From an uncultured Campylobacter sp. (GTDB lineage: Bacteria > Campylobacterota > Campylobacteria > Campylobacterales > Campylobacteraceae): a stretch of DNA of 8,469 nucleotides. This document shows, piece after piece, positions 1 through 6,848 of the stretch (positions are counted from its first letter, which is position 1; each line of letters begins with the position of its first letter). Made by a program: the position numbers and the translations under genes. The DNA is taken from the NCBI GenBank assembly GCA_938041615.1, contig CALISV010000107.1, positions 1-8,469 on the forward strand, read 5' to 3'. Below the pieces are notes generated by a model that was not told the origin of the DNA, made no database searches, and saw nothing but the letters and a program-made list of their open reading frames with translations.

Positions 1-1
1 G

Positions 2-826
2 TGGTTTAAAAGCGAGAGCATAAGCGCTGCGGGAGTGAAAAAGAAAAACTACTCAAAAGACGGCAATAGCTACGCTGCAAGTCTCATCTATAAGCCAAAT
101 GAGGATATTAGTTTTTACGTAACCTACGCCGATAGCATCAATGTCGGCTATTCCTACTCTTACCCTGTAGGGCATCCAAAATACGGCGAAACGGTTTATC
201 TTGATCCAACCAGAAGCAAGCAATACGAAATCGGCGCAAAGGCTCGTATAGGAGAGACTGATGTCTCTACCGCACTTTTTAGGATTGAAAGACCGATAGC
301 TTATGAGAGCGTGGGTGCAGGCGGATATACGGAATTTTCCGAGCAAGGCAAACAGGTAAATCAGGGATTTGAAATGACCGCGGGCGGGAAGCTTACCGAA
401 AATTTAAGCACGTTCGGCGGTTTTATGCTACTTGATGCAAGGCTAAAACAGGCCAAAAATACTTATGCGGAAAATAAATTTATGATCGGTCAGCCTAAAT
501 TCCGCGCAAATTTATTGCTTGATTACACCGTGCCAAATACGAATAAGTTCGCGTTTAGCACAAATTTTCACTACTCGGGTAAACAGTACGTGGACGAGAC
601 GAACACTCACGACGTGGGCGGATACTTTCTTACCGACGTGGGCGTGAGATATAGCACCAAAGCGATCGGCAAAGAGACGACATTGCGATTTAACGTAAAT
701 AACGTGTTTGATAAGAAGCATTGGGTTAGTATGATGCCGGGAAGCGTGGACGGAATGAGCAACAATACGATGCTTTTTTTAGGGCAGAGCAGAACGTTTA
801 TGCTCTCAGCGCAGGTTAAATTTTAA
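2..826 (+). CDS. TonB-dependent outer-membrane receptor, C-terminal part (5' end outside window)
   Basis: This is the last 274 residues of an outer-membrane beta-barrel receptor that takes up a ligand, probably a ferric siderophore or other metal chelate, using TonB/ExbBD energy. The frame is open to the left edge with no start or signal peptide, so the ATG at 35 is only an internal alternative; the plug domain and early strands lie upstream. Visible hallmarks are alternating amphipathic strands rich in Tyr/Phe/Gly, a GQPKFRANLLLDYTVP-like stretch typical of siderophore receptors, a closing LRFNVNNVFDKKHW segment (usual TonB-receptor C-terminus, FNV.N+FDK.Y) and a terminal phenylalanine, the barrel-assembly signal. 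The methyltransferase starts 15 nt downstream, so the gene is co-transcribed with the ABC importer. I see none of the His-rich motifs of haem receptors in this part, but substrate cannot be assigned from the C-terminal half. Family call is firm; ligand is inference. Confidence 0.9.
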   Translation, partial: WFKSESISAAGVKKKNYSKDGNSYAASLIYKPNEDISFYVTYADSINVGYSYSYPVGHPKYGETVYLDPTRSKQYEIGAKARIGETDVSTALFRIERPIAYESVGAGGYTEFSEQGKQVNQGFEMTAGGKLTENLSTFGGFMLLDARLKQAKNTYAENKFMIGQPKFRANLLLDYTVPNTNKFAFSTNFHYSGKQYVDETNTHDVGGYFLTDVGVRYSTKAIGKETTLRFNVNNVFDKKHWVSMMPGSVDGMSNNTMLFLGQSRTFMLSAQVKF

Positions 827-841
827 TATTTTGGAGCAAAC

Positions 842-1693
842 ATGCAAGGACTACTAAATTGGCAGGCGATTAGGGAGCTCAAATTTGCCCCGATGACGAG
901 AGACGGAGCCGGCGGAAGCGCGGTTAATTGGGACGAAATAGCCCAGATGTATAACGGCATGGCTGAGCTTGAAAAGCGTAGCGCGCAAATTTTAGCAGAC
1001 GCTCTACCGATAACGTCCGAAGATAGCGTACTAGACGTTGGTTGCGGACCGGGACGACTTAGCGTACCTATGGCTAGGCAGGCTAAAAGCCTAACCGCGC
1101 TTGACGCGTTTGGAGAGATGCTTAAATTTTGCAAGCAAAACGCCGAAAATGCCGACGTAGAAAATATAAAATTTTTACAGAAAAGCTGGCTAGATAGCGA
1201 CGCCTTGGACGCGATCGGCAAACATGACATCGTCGTCGCATCTCGCTCAGTGGGTCTTGGCGATATAAAAAAACTAAACGACGCAGCAAAAAAATACGTA
1301 TGCATAACTAGCTTTTTAGAGGATTATCCAAGCCTTAGAGAAATTTGGATGGATTTGCTTGCGGGCATCGACGAAAGAGCTTCAAAACGTCCGCCTTTTA
1401 TAAACGAAAATCCCAGGATGTTTGGCTATAACGTCACTTTCAATATGCTCTACGACCTAGGCGCAAACGTAAACGTGCGGATTTTTGACACCGTTTACGA
1501 AAAGAGTTTTACGGGCAAGGACGAGGCTTACGAATTTTTAAAATTCGTCGGAGAAATCCCAAAAGAAAAAGAGAAAATTTTTAGAAAAAACGTGGATAAA
1601 TGGCTAGTAAAAGATAAAAGCGGAGTCAAATTTTACCGAACGACAAAAAGCTACGCGATGTGGTACGACGTAAGCGAGGTAAAATTTGAATAA
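842..1693 (+). CDS. class I SAM-dependent methyltransferase embedded in a TonB/ABC uptake operon
   Basis: A 283-residue predicted cytoplasmic protein with a Rossmann-type SAM-binding fold. Motif [10 protein letters not shown] is at residues 63-71 and the acidic residue that would bind the SAM ribose is D88 in [10 protein letters not shown]. No signal peptide or membrane span is visible. An N-terminal segment of about 60 residues precedes the core, and roughly 140 residues after it (rich in Lys and aromatics, ending [12 protein letters not shown]) may form the acceptor-binding part; I do not recognise a named family there. GGAG at 833-836 sits 5 nt before the ATG. The stop overlaps the TTG start of the permease by 8 nt, which indicates translational coupling to the importer. 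Possible roles are modification of the imported chelator, corrinoid or porphyrin ring, or of a component of the system. No substrate can be read from the sequence, so only the enzyme class is confident. Confidence 0.88.
   Translation: MQGLLNWQAIRELKFAPMTRDGAGGSAVNWDEIAQMYNGMAELEKRSAQILADALPITSEDSVLDVGCGPGRLSVPMARQAKSLTALDAFGEMLKFCKQNAENADVENIKFLQKSWLDSDALDAIGKHDIVVASRSVGLGDIKKLNDAAKKYVCITSFLEDYPSLREIWMDLLAGIDERASKRPPFINENPRMFGYNVTFNMLYDLGANVNVRIFDTVYEKSFTGKDEAYEFLKFVGEIPKEKEKIFRKNVDKWLVKDKSGVKFYRTTKSYAMWYDVSEVKFE
1676..1679 (+). promoter_or_regulatory. ribosome binding site supporting a TTG start for the permease
   Basis: GAGG lies inside the last codons of the methyltransferase gene, 6 nt before the TTG at 1686. 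There is no ATG nearby in this frame, and starting at TTG gives a peptide that runs into a hydrophobic first span (about residues 5-25), as expected for this permease family. This decides the start in favour of TTG 1686 and places the two genes in an 8-nt overlap. Confidence 0.6.
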
Positions 1694-1993
1694 TAAAGCC
1701 CTTTTTGCCGTTTTAACGATCGTGCTGATAGTTTGCGCCTTTGCTTCCTTGGCTATTGGCAGATACGGTCTTGGTGCGGCCGAAATTTTTTCTAGCTTAA
1801 AATCTTTGCTATTTGGCTCGCCTCCGTCAAACGAGCAAGCTCACGCCGTAATAACGCAGATCAGACTTCCTCGCATCGCCTTTGCGGTGCTTGTAGGTGC
1901 CGCCCTTTCCGCATCCGGCGCGGTTTATCAGGGGCTTTTTAAAAATCCCTTGGTATCGCCAGATATCCTAGGCGTATCTAGCGGCGCAGCGGT

Positions 1994-1999
1994 GGGGGG
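1994..1999 (+). other. G6 homopolymer carrying the first frameshift
   Basis: Six consecutive G residues inside the permease gene. Read straight through, they give GTG GGG GGC TAG, a stop. With five G the reading is GTG GGG GCT AGT, giving the V-G-A-S that continues the conserved helix. One extra G therefore explains the disruption. Confidence 0.8.
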
Positions 2000-2086
2000 C
2001 TAGTATAGCTATCATTCTTTCATTGCCGGTATTTTACGTCTCGCTAACGGCCTTTGGCTTTGGACTAGCCGCCGTCTTTGCGGTAG

Positions 2087-2092
2087 TTTTTT
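2087..2092 (+). other. T6 homopolymer carrying the second, compensating frameshift
   Basis: Six T residues. In the shifted frame they read GTT TTT TAA, a stop. With seven T the reading is GTT TTT TTA AGC CAA, giving V-F-L-S-Q, which joins the conserved downstream part. One missing T exactly cancels the extra G about 90 bp upstream. Confidence 0.8.
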
Positions 2093-2681
2093 AAGCCAAC
2101 TCATAGCTAGAGGCAAGCTAAACGTCATCATAATGGTGCTCTCAGGCGTAGTCATATCCTCGCTTTTTGGCGCTTTTAGCTCGCTTTTAAAATTTCTAGC
2201 AGATAGCGAAAACAAGCTACCGGAGATTACATTTTGGCTGATGGGCAGCCTAGCTCGCACCGGAGGATATCAAAACGTTCTTTATATGCTAGGCGTCACG
2301 GCGTTTTGCTCCGTGCCTTTGTTTTTGCTTAGGTTTAGACTAAATATCTTGGCATTTGGCGAAGAAGAAGCTAAGGCCATGGGCGTAAATGTCAAATTTT
2401 ACAGCTTTATCATCATATGCACCTCTACTTTGCTGACGGCTTCTAGCGTTGCTTTTTGCGGTATAGTAGGCTGGGTCGGACTCATCGTGCCGCACATCGC
2501 CCGCTCTATAGTCGGGGCGAATTTTAACGCCCTCTTGCCGGCTTCAATGCTAATCGGCGCACTATTTTTGCTAGTAGTTGATACGATAGCAAGGTGCGCG
2601 ATGGCTAGCGAGATACCCCTTGGCATCATCACCTCGCTCATCGGCGCGCCCGTTTTTATCTACCTACTTTATCAGAGCAAA

Positions 2682-2686
2682 AAGAG
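2682..2686 (+). promoter_or_regulatory. ribosome binding site favouring the GTG start of the ATPase
   Basis: AAGAG lies 6 nt before GTG 2693 and directly abuts the alternative in-frame TTG at 2687, leaving no spacer for that codon. This favours GTG, whose GTGA overlap with the permease stop is a typical translational-coupling junction. A more distant AGAG at 2674-2677 could serve the TTG, so the choice is not certain. Confidence 0.5.
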
Positions 2687-2692
2687 TTGGCT

Positions 2693-3469
2693 GTGAAATT
2701 TGAGATAAAAAATTTAAGCTGCGGATACGGCAAAAAGCTAGTCGTGAAGGAATTTAGCGCCGAGCTAAAAGACGGAGAAATTTTATGCTTGCTCGGACCA
2801 AACGGCGTGGGTAAGACGACGGTTTTTAAGACAATTTTGGGATTTTTAAAGCCATTTGGCGGAGAAATTTTAGCAGACGGGCGAGATTTTTTCGCTTTAA
2901 GCGATAAAGAGCGAGCAAAGATCGTTAGCTACGTGCCTCAGGCTCACACGCCACCCTTTGCTTTTAGGGTTTTAGACGTCGTTTTAATGGGACGCTCGCC
3001 TTATATCGGAGCTTTTGAAAATCCAAGCACAAATGACGTAAATATCGCCATGCAAAAGCTTGATATGCTAGGAATGAGCGAATTTGCGGATAAAATTTAC
3101 ACCGATATTAGCGGCGGCGAGAGGCAAATGGTCTTAATAGCAAGGGCTTTATCGCAAGAAGCAAGCGCCGTGATGCTTGACGAGCCCGCTTCAAATTTGG
3201 ACTTCGGCAATCAAGTAAAAATCCTAAAAGCCGTAAAAGAACTAGCGGCAAACGGACATAAGATCATCATGACTTCGCACTTTGCCGAGCATGCTTTTTA
3301 CATAGACGCCAAGGTCGCGCTTTTAAAAAGAGATCAAAGCATAATCTACGGCAGTGCGAGCGAAGCGATAACGGATGAAAATTTGAGACTCGCTTACGGC
3401 GCGGATATCAGAGTAGTAAAAAACGAGATCGAGGGCAGAAGCGTCTACTCCTGCGTTCCGATCATTTAA
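2693..3469 (+). CDS. ABC transporter ATP-binding protein, FecE/BtuD type (metal-chelate importer)
   Basis: Cytoplasmic ATPase that would power the adjacent FecCD-type permease. Counting from GTG 2693 (258 residues) all catalytic elements are present: Walker A GPNGVGKTT at 35-43, Q-loop glutamine Q83 in YVPQ, signature SGGERQ at 140-145, Walker B ending in D163-E164, D-loop NLD at 168-170 and the H-loop histidine H196 in TSHF. Length and the RVLDVVLMGRSPYIGAF segment are typical of the iron-siderophore/haem/cobalamin subfamily rather than amino-acid or sugar importers. The start overlaps the permease TGA by 4 nt; an alternative in-frame TTG at 2687 would add two residues. The stop codon overlaps the AAGGAG of the next gene, so permease, ATPase and binding protein form one translational unit. 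No defects are visible in this gene, in contrast to its permease partner. Confidence 0.95.
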   Translation: MKFEIKNLSCGYGKKLVVKEFSAELKDGEILCLLGPNGVGKTTVFKTILGFLKPFGGEILADGRDFFALSDKERAKIVSYVPQAHTPPFAFRVLDVVLMGRSPYIGAFENPSTNDVNIAMQKLDMLGMSEFADKIYTDISGGERQMVLIARALSQEASAVMLDEPASNLDFGNQVKILKAVKELAANGHKIIMTSHFAEHAFYIDAKVALLKRDQSIIYGSASEAITDENLRLAYGADIRVVKNEIEGRSVYSCVPII

Positions 3470-3478
3470 GGAGAAAAA

Positions 3479-4483
3479 ATGAGAAAGATTTTGGCGATTT
3501 TGATTTTGGCGGTTTGTATCTTGCAGGCGCGTATCGTCGTGGACGACGGCGGAAAAGAGGTGCGGATACCTGATAATGTAGAGCGCGTAACGCCGATGAT
3601 AGGGGCTTTTACGCAGATGAGCGCGATGCTAACGGGCGAAGATAAAATCATCTCGGGCGCGGCGCGGCTACCTAAAATGATGAGTAAAATTTTCCCTAAA
3701 ATAAAAACGATGAATAACGCAAGCGGCTCGCTAACAAGTAGTGCCGAAAGCATCATCGCTTCAAATACGCAGGTGGTTTTTGGGCCCGTCGGTATGATAT
3801 TTGACGAAAATCAAAGAGCGCAACTAGAAGCCGCCGGCATAGCGGTCGTAAATATAAATAAATTTAGCAACGCTAGCGAGATAAAAGGCGCGGTTAACAA
3901 AATAGCCCAAATTTTAGGCGGTGATGCGGTAAAAAAAGCGGAGGAATTTAACGAGTATTTTGACGAAAATATAAAATTTGTAAGCGAAAAAGTTCAAAAT
4001 ATCAAGGATAAAAAGCGGGTTTTGGCTCTAAATTTTAACTCCGGAAATTTCGCAACCATCAGCGGCAAAGATATCGGCGCGGAGTATATAAAAATCGCGG
4101 GCGGAATAAATTTAAGCTCTCAAGATAACGAAGCGGACTTTAAAATCTCAAAGACGATAAACGAGGAGCAAGTTATTATCTTTAATCCCGATATAATCAT
4201 AACCAATTCTCGCGAAGGCAAGGAAAAAATCCTAAATAATCCTGCGTTTGAAAAACTAAAAGCCGTTAAAGACGGCGCCGTATTCGTCGTGCCTAGCGGA
4301 GTTTGTCTGTGGAGCGTGCGTAGCGCCGAGGGGGCTTTACAGCCGCTTTGGCTAGCTCAAATCTTTTATCCCGAAATTTTTACCGAGCTAAATTTAGAAG
4401 ATGAAGTTAAAAAATTTTACCTCAAATTTTACCGCTACGAGCTAAGCGACGAGGAGCTAAAAGAAATACTAAATCCAAAATAA
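3479..4483 (+). CDS. periplasmic binding protein of the metal-chelate ABC importer (class III, Peripla_BP_2-like)
   Basis: A 334-residue exported protein that would capture the ligand in the periplasm and deliver it to the permease. AAGGAG at 3468-3473 sits 5 nt before the ATG. The N-terminus (MRK, then a hydrophobic run to ILQA at about residue 17) is a signal peptide; cleavage after A17 would leave RIVVDDGGKEVRIPDNVERV, the usual first strand of this fold. A cysteine at position 13 is preceded by LAV, a poor lipobox, so a soluble form is more likely than a lipoprotein. Two lobes are suggested by an N-terminal half ending near residue 130, a long helical stretch (about 135-180) as the class III backbone helix, and a C-terminal half containing IIFNPDIIITNS. 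Near the end is a striking CLWSVRSAEGALQPLWLA segment (276-293), probably conserved in its subfamily. Last gene of the operon; ligand unknown. Confidence 0.9.
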   Translation: MRKILAILILAVCILQARIVVDDGGKEVRIPDNVERVTPMIGAFTQMSAMLTGEDKIISGAARLPKMMSKIFPKIKTMNNASGSLTSSAESIIASNTQVVFGPVGMIFDENQRAQLEAAGIAVVNINKFSNASEIKGAVNKIAQILGGDAVKKAEEFNEYFDENIKFVSEKVQNIKDKKRVLALNFNSGNFATISGKDIGAEYIKIAGGINLSSQDNEADFKISKTINEEQVIIFNPDIIITNSREGKEKILNNPAFEKLKAVKDGAVFVVPSGVCLWSVRSAEGALQPLWLAQIFYPEIFTELNLEDEVKKFYLKFYRYELSDEELKEILNPK

Positions 4484-4487
4484 AACC

Positions 4488-4556
4488 GCTAAATTTTCGC
4501 CTCGCTCCGCAAAACGCGGGGCGAATAAATTTAGCCCTCATCGCTTTTGCGTTTTT
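4488..4556 (+). terminator. long hairpin after the uptake operon, likely terminator
   Basis: Just after the binding-protein stop, 4488-4495 (GCTAAATT) pairs with 4528-4535 (AATTTAGC), 4496-4501 (TTCGCC) with 4520-4525 (GGCGAA), and 4507-4510 (CCGC) with 4516-4519 (GCGG) around an AAAAC loop. A T5 run follows at 4552-4556 after a small CGC-TTTT-GCG element. The U-run is some distance from the main stem, so it is not a textbook intrinsic terminator, but its place between two transcription units fits that role. Confidence 0.5.
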
Positions 4557-4577
4557 ATAAATTTAAGCCCGTTTAGG

Positions 4578-4583
4578 TATAAT
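4578..4583 (+). promoter_or_regulatory. sigma70-type -10 box (TATAAT) for the helicase gene
   Basis: A perfect TATAAT 26 nt upstream of the helicase ATG, with a T-rich/A-T stretch (4551-4566) upstream as is common in Campylobacter promoters, which often lack a clear -35. No good TTGACA-like box is visible at 16-18 nt spacing. Predicted transcription start is about 4590, giving a short leader of about 20 nt that contains the GAGG at 4601-4604. Confidence 0.6.
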
Positions 4584-4609
4584 CGAGCCTTTTAAAACGC
4601 GAGGAAAAT

Positions 4610-6643
4610 ATGCCCCTTTCAAAACTAAATCAAGAACAATACGCCGCCGCGACCGCTCCCGCCGGGCACAATCTAGTCATCGCCTCGGCCGGCACCGGCA
4701 AAACCAGCACCATCGTCGCGCGCATCGCTCATCTGCTAAATTTAGGCGTAAAGCCCGAAAAAATCCTACTGCTAACCTTCACCAACAAGGCCGCGGCCGA
4801 GATGATCGAGCGATTAAACCGACATTTTGATAAAAAAATCACCTCGCGCATCACGGCGGGCACGTTTCACTCGGTTTCTTATTCGCTTCTTAAATTTCTA
4901 GAAAAACCCGTCACGCTAAAGCAGCCAAGCGAGCTAAAAACGCTGCTAAAATCGCTCGTAGAAAGGCGCAAATTTAACCACTTAAGCGACGTGAAGCCAT
5001 ACGGCGGCGCCTATCTTTACGACACGTATTCGCTGTTTCAAAATTTAGCCCTAAAGCAGACGTTTGGCGAGTGGCTAAAGGAGCGAAGCGACGAGCAAGG
5101 CGTATATGCCGAGATTTACGAGGACGTTTTGCGCGAATTTGAGGAGGAAAAGAGCAAATTCGGCTACGCGGATTTTAACGACTTGCTTATCAAAATGCGC
5201 AACGAACTGAGAAAAGGCGCGCCGCTAAAATTTGAGGAAATTTTAGTCGACGAGTATCAGGACACAAACTCCCTGCAAGGCTCGCTAATCAGCGCTTTTG
5301 AGACGAAAAGCCTTTTTTGCGTCGGGGATTTTGACCAGAGTATTTACGCTTTTAACGGCGCAAACATCGAGATCATCGGCTCGTTTAAGGACCGCTTCGC
5401 AGACGCTAAAATTTACGCGCTAAACATCAACTACCGCAGCAGCTCCGCAATCCTAGCACTTGCCAACAAAGTCATCGCAAACAACCCGCGCCTTTACGAA
5501 AAAAAGCTAGTCGTCGGCCGCGAGGGCAAATTTACCTCGCCAAAGCTACTAGTTTACAACGAGCTTTTCGACCAATACTCAAACATCGCGCAGATCATCG
5601 CCGTCTCAAAATACAAAAAAGAAAACATCGCCATCATCTTTCGCAACAACTCGAGCGCCGACGGCCTAGAAGTCGCGCTGCGAGAGCTTGGTATCGGCTC
5701 TAAGCGCAAGGGCGGCGTGAGCTTTTTTGAGAGCCGCGAGGTGCGCGCTGCGATGGATCTGCTAGGTATCCTCATAAATCCAAAAGATATCATGGCCTTT
5801 ATCCACGTGTGCGAATATGCAAAAGGCGTCGGCGCGGCGCTTAGCAAGGAGATTTTTGAAGTGCTAAGCAAGGTCGGACACGGCGACGTCGTGCGCGGAT
5901 TTTTGCAGCCTGACGATAGCGTGGAAGCCTTTGCAAAAAAGACTAAAAACTACCAGCTAGGGCTTTTTGACGAGCTTGACGAGGTCGGGGAGAAGTCGCG
6001 CTTTGCTAAATTTAACTTTTGCGAGGATTTTTTCGCGCACCCGATTTTAAAAATACAAAAACTAAGCGAGAGCGGCGGGCAGTTTTTGTATGAAATTTAC
6101 AACTTTTTAAGCGCCGCCAAACGCCACTCGCGCCCGACCTCGCTGATAGAGGATCTCAAAAATAGCAAAATTTACGCCCTCATCGCCGACAATCTCGCGA
6201 CCAAGCGCGCCACGCAAAAAAACGGCAACATAGACGAAACTCTAAAAAAAGAGGCCCTAGAGCGCATCGCGGGCAAGCTCGAGGTGCTGGGCGAACTAGC
6301 CAAAAACTACTCGGAGGCGGAGAAATTTTATAACTTTATCACGCTAGGAAGTAGCGAGATGAGCAGCGGCGAAGGGGTAAATCTACTAAGCGTGCACGCC
6401 TCAAAGGGGCTTGAGTTTGACCTCGTTTTCGTAGTCGATCTCGCGCAAAATCGCTTCCCGAACCTCAAACTCATGAGCATGGGCGGCTCGCTCGAGGAGG
6501 AGCGGCGGCTCTTTTACGTCGCGGTCACGAGGGCTCGCGACGAGCTGATTTTAAGCTACGCCAAATACGACAAAATCAAAAAGATAAACTACCAGCCCAG
6601 CCAGTTTTTGATCGAGGCCGGGATGGCGAGCGCCGGGATTTAA
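4610..6643 (+). CDS. UvrD/Rep/PcrA-type superfamily 1 DNA helicase
   Basis: Complete 677-residue ATP-dependent 3'-5' DNA helicase (direction known for the family), acting in DNA repair or replication restart. Motifs in order: Q-motif LNQEQ 6-10, Walker A ASAGTGKTS 25-33 (K31), motif Ia LLTFTNKAAAEM 54-65, Ib GTFHS 84-88, motif II DEYQD 214-218, motif III GDFDQSIYAFNGA from 239, NYRSS motif IV, HASKGLEFD motif V 596-604, and RRLFYVAVTRARDE motif VI 632-645. All key catalytic residues are present. It ends soon after motif VI, lacking the longer C-terminal tail of E. coli UvrD and Bacillus PcrA, so interactions through that tail (for example RNA polymerase binding by PcrA) are not expected. GAGG at 4601-4604 is 5 nt before ATG, and the gene has its own promoter. 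Rep, UvrD and PcrA cannot be separated from sequence alone here, so no symbol is given. Confidence 0.95.
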   Translation: MPLSKLNQEQYAAATAPAGHNLVIASAGTGKTSTIVARIAHLLNLGVKPEKILLLTFTNKAAAEMIERLNRHFDKKITSRITAGTFHSVSYSLLKFLEKPVTLKQPSELKTLLKSLVERRKFNHLSDVKPYGGAYLYDTYSLFQNLALKQTFGEWLKERSDEQGVYAEIYEDVLREFEEEKSKFGYADFNDLLIKMRNELRKGAPLKFEEILVDEYQDTNSLQGSLISAFETKSLFCVGDFDQSIYAFNGANIEIIGSFKDRFADAKIYALNINYRSSSAILALANKVIANNPRLYEKKLVVGREGKFTSPKLLVYNELFDQYSNIAQIIAVSKYKKENIAIIFRNNSSADGLEVALRELGIGSKRKGGVSFFESREVRAAMDLLGILINPKDIMAFIHVCEYAKGVGAALSKEIFEVLSKVGHGDVVRGFLQPDDSVEAFAKKTKNYQLGLFDELDEVGEKSRFAKFNFCEDFFAHPILKIQKLSESGGQFLYEIYNFLSAAKRHSRPTSLIEDLKNSKIYALIADNLATKRATQKNGNIDETLKKEALERIAGKLEVLGELAKNYSEAEKFYNFITLGSSEMSSGEGVNLLSVHASKGLEFDLVFVVDLAQNRFPNLKLMSMGGSLEEERRLFYVAVTRARDELILSYAKYDKIKKINYQPSQFLIEAGMASAGI

Positions 6644-6691
6644 ATTTAACTTCAAATTTGACCGATATAAAATTTGAAGTCGTTTAAATTT
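6642..6691. terminator. AT-rich inverted repeat after the helicase, likely terminator between convergent genes
   Basis: The arms 6650-6659 and 6670-6679 match perfectly over 10 bp around a 10-nt loop, and the stem is extended by 6642-6649 pairing with 6684-6691 (8 bp) past a 4-nt bulge at 6680-6683. The left arm overlaps the helicase stop codon (6641-6643). With murF approaching from the other side, the structure could terminate transcription both ways; both outer arms provide T-rich ends. Confidence 0.55.
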
Positions 6692-6772
6692 AGCCGCCCT
6701 ATTTTATCTTTCGTCTGCCGCAGTCGGCGCTTGGCATAACCAGCACCTTGAAAACGCTGAATTTAACTAAAC

Positions 6773-6790
6773 TTCAAATTTTAATTTGAA
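6773..6790. repeat. short AT palindrome between helicase and murF, possible terminator for murF
   Basis: TTCAAATT and AATTTGAA are separated by two T residues. A folded form would pair six bases (6773-6778 with 6785-6790) around a six-base loop. The arm sequence repeats that of the hairpin at 6650-6679 (both contain ACTTCAAATTT or its complement). On the minus strand it lies about 60 nt beyond the murF stop. The rest of the spacer 6692-6848 shows no convincing gene; GCCG-CAGT-CGGC at 6717-6728 is a minor hairpin. Confidence 0.35.
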
Positions 6791-6848
6791 AAGTCAGAAG
6801 CGGGGCTATCAAATTTATCTCTATCGCCCAAAACCCTCAAATTTACGC

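Larger units (their letters stand above)
1686..2696 (+). pseudogene. FecCD/BtuC-family ABC transporter permease, disrupted by two compensating frameshifts
   Basis: Inner-membrane permease of a metal-chelate/siderophore/cobalamin-type importer, expected to form a homodimer of about 10-span subunits. As written it is broken. Frame 0 from TTG 1686 runs through [19 protein letters not shown] and GVSSGAA, then hits TAG at 2001-2003. The conserved continuation ([14 protein letters not shown]...) is in the next frame, from 1999 to the TAA at 2092, and from about 2091 coding returns to frame 0 (LSQLIARGKLN...) to the TGA at 2694-2696. Removing one G from the G6 run (1994-1999) and adding one T to the T6 run (2087-2092) restores a continuous 336-residue protein, the usual family length. 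The rest is well conserved: FGEEEAKAMGV (ATPase-coupling region), GIVGWVGLIVPHIAR and PLGIITSLIGAPVF. Simple gene calling would give two pieces, 1686-2003 and 2133-2696. The coding signal is otherwise healthy, so sequencing error, recent mutation or slippage are all possible. Confidence 0.88.

Noticed and set aside
35..37. ATG at 35 as the true start of the TonB receptor
   Set aside because: The frame is open to the window edge with barrel-like sequence before it, there is no ribosome site or signal peptide, and a 263-residue receptor would lack the plug.
823..1305. Minus-strand frame of 160 codons antisense to the methyltransferase
   Set aside because: Shadow of a well-supported gene; Ser/Ala/Leu-rich with no motif and no ribosome site.
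2001..2003. In-frame TAG read through as a single nonsense or recoded codon in the permease
   Set aside because: Frame 0 between 2004 and 2090 gives a non-membrane, unconserved sequence, whereas the shifted frame gives the expected hydrophobic helix. Frameshifts, not stop readthrough, explain the data.
3479..3529. Lipoprotein signal (LAVC, Cys13) in the binding protein
   Set aside because: Valine at -1 is not a normal lipobox residue, and a standard signal peptidase I site (ILQA) follows immediately.
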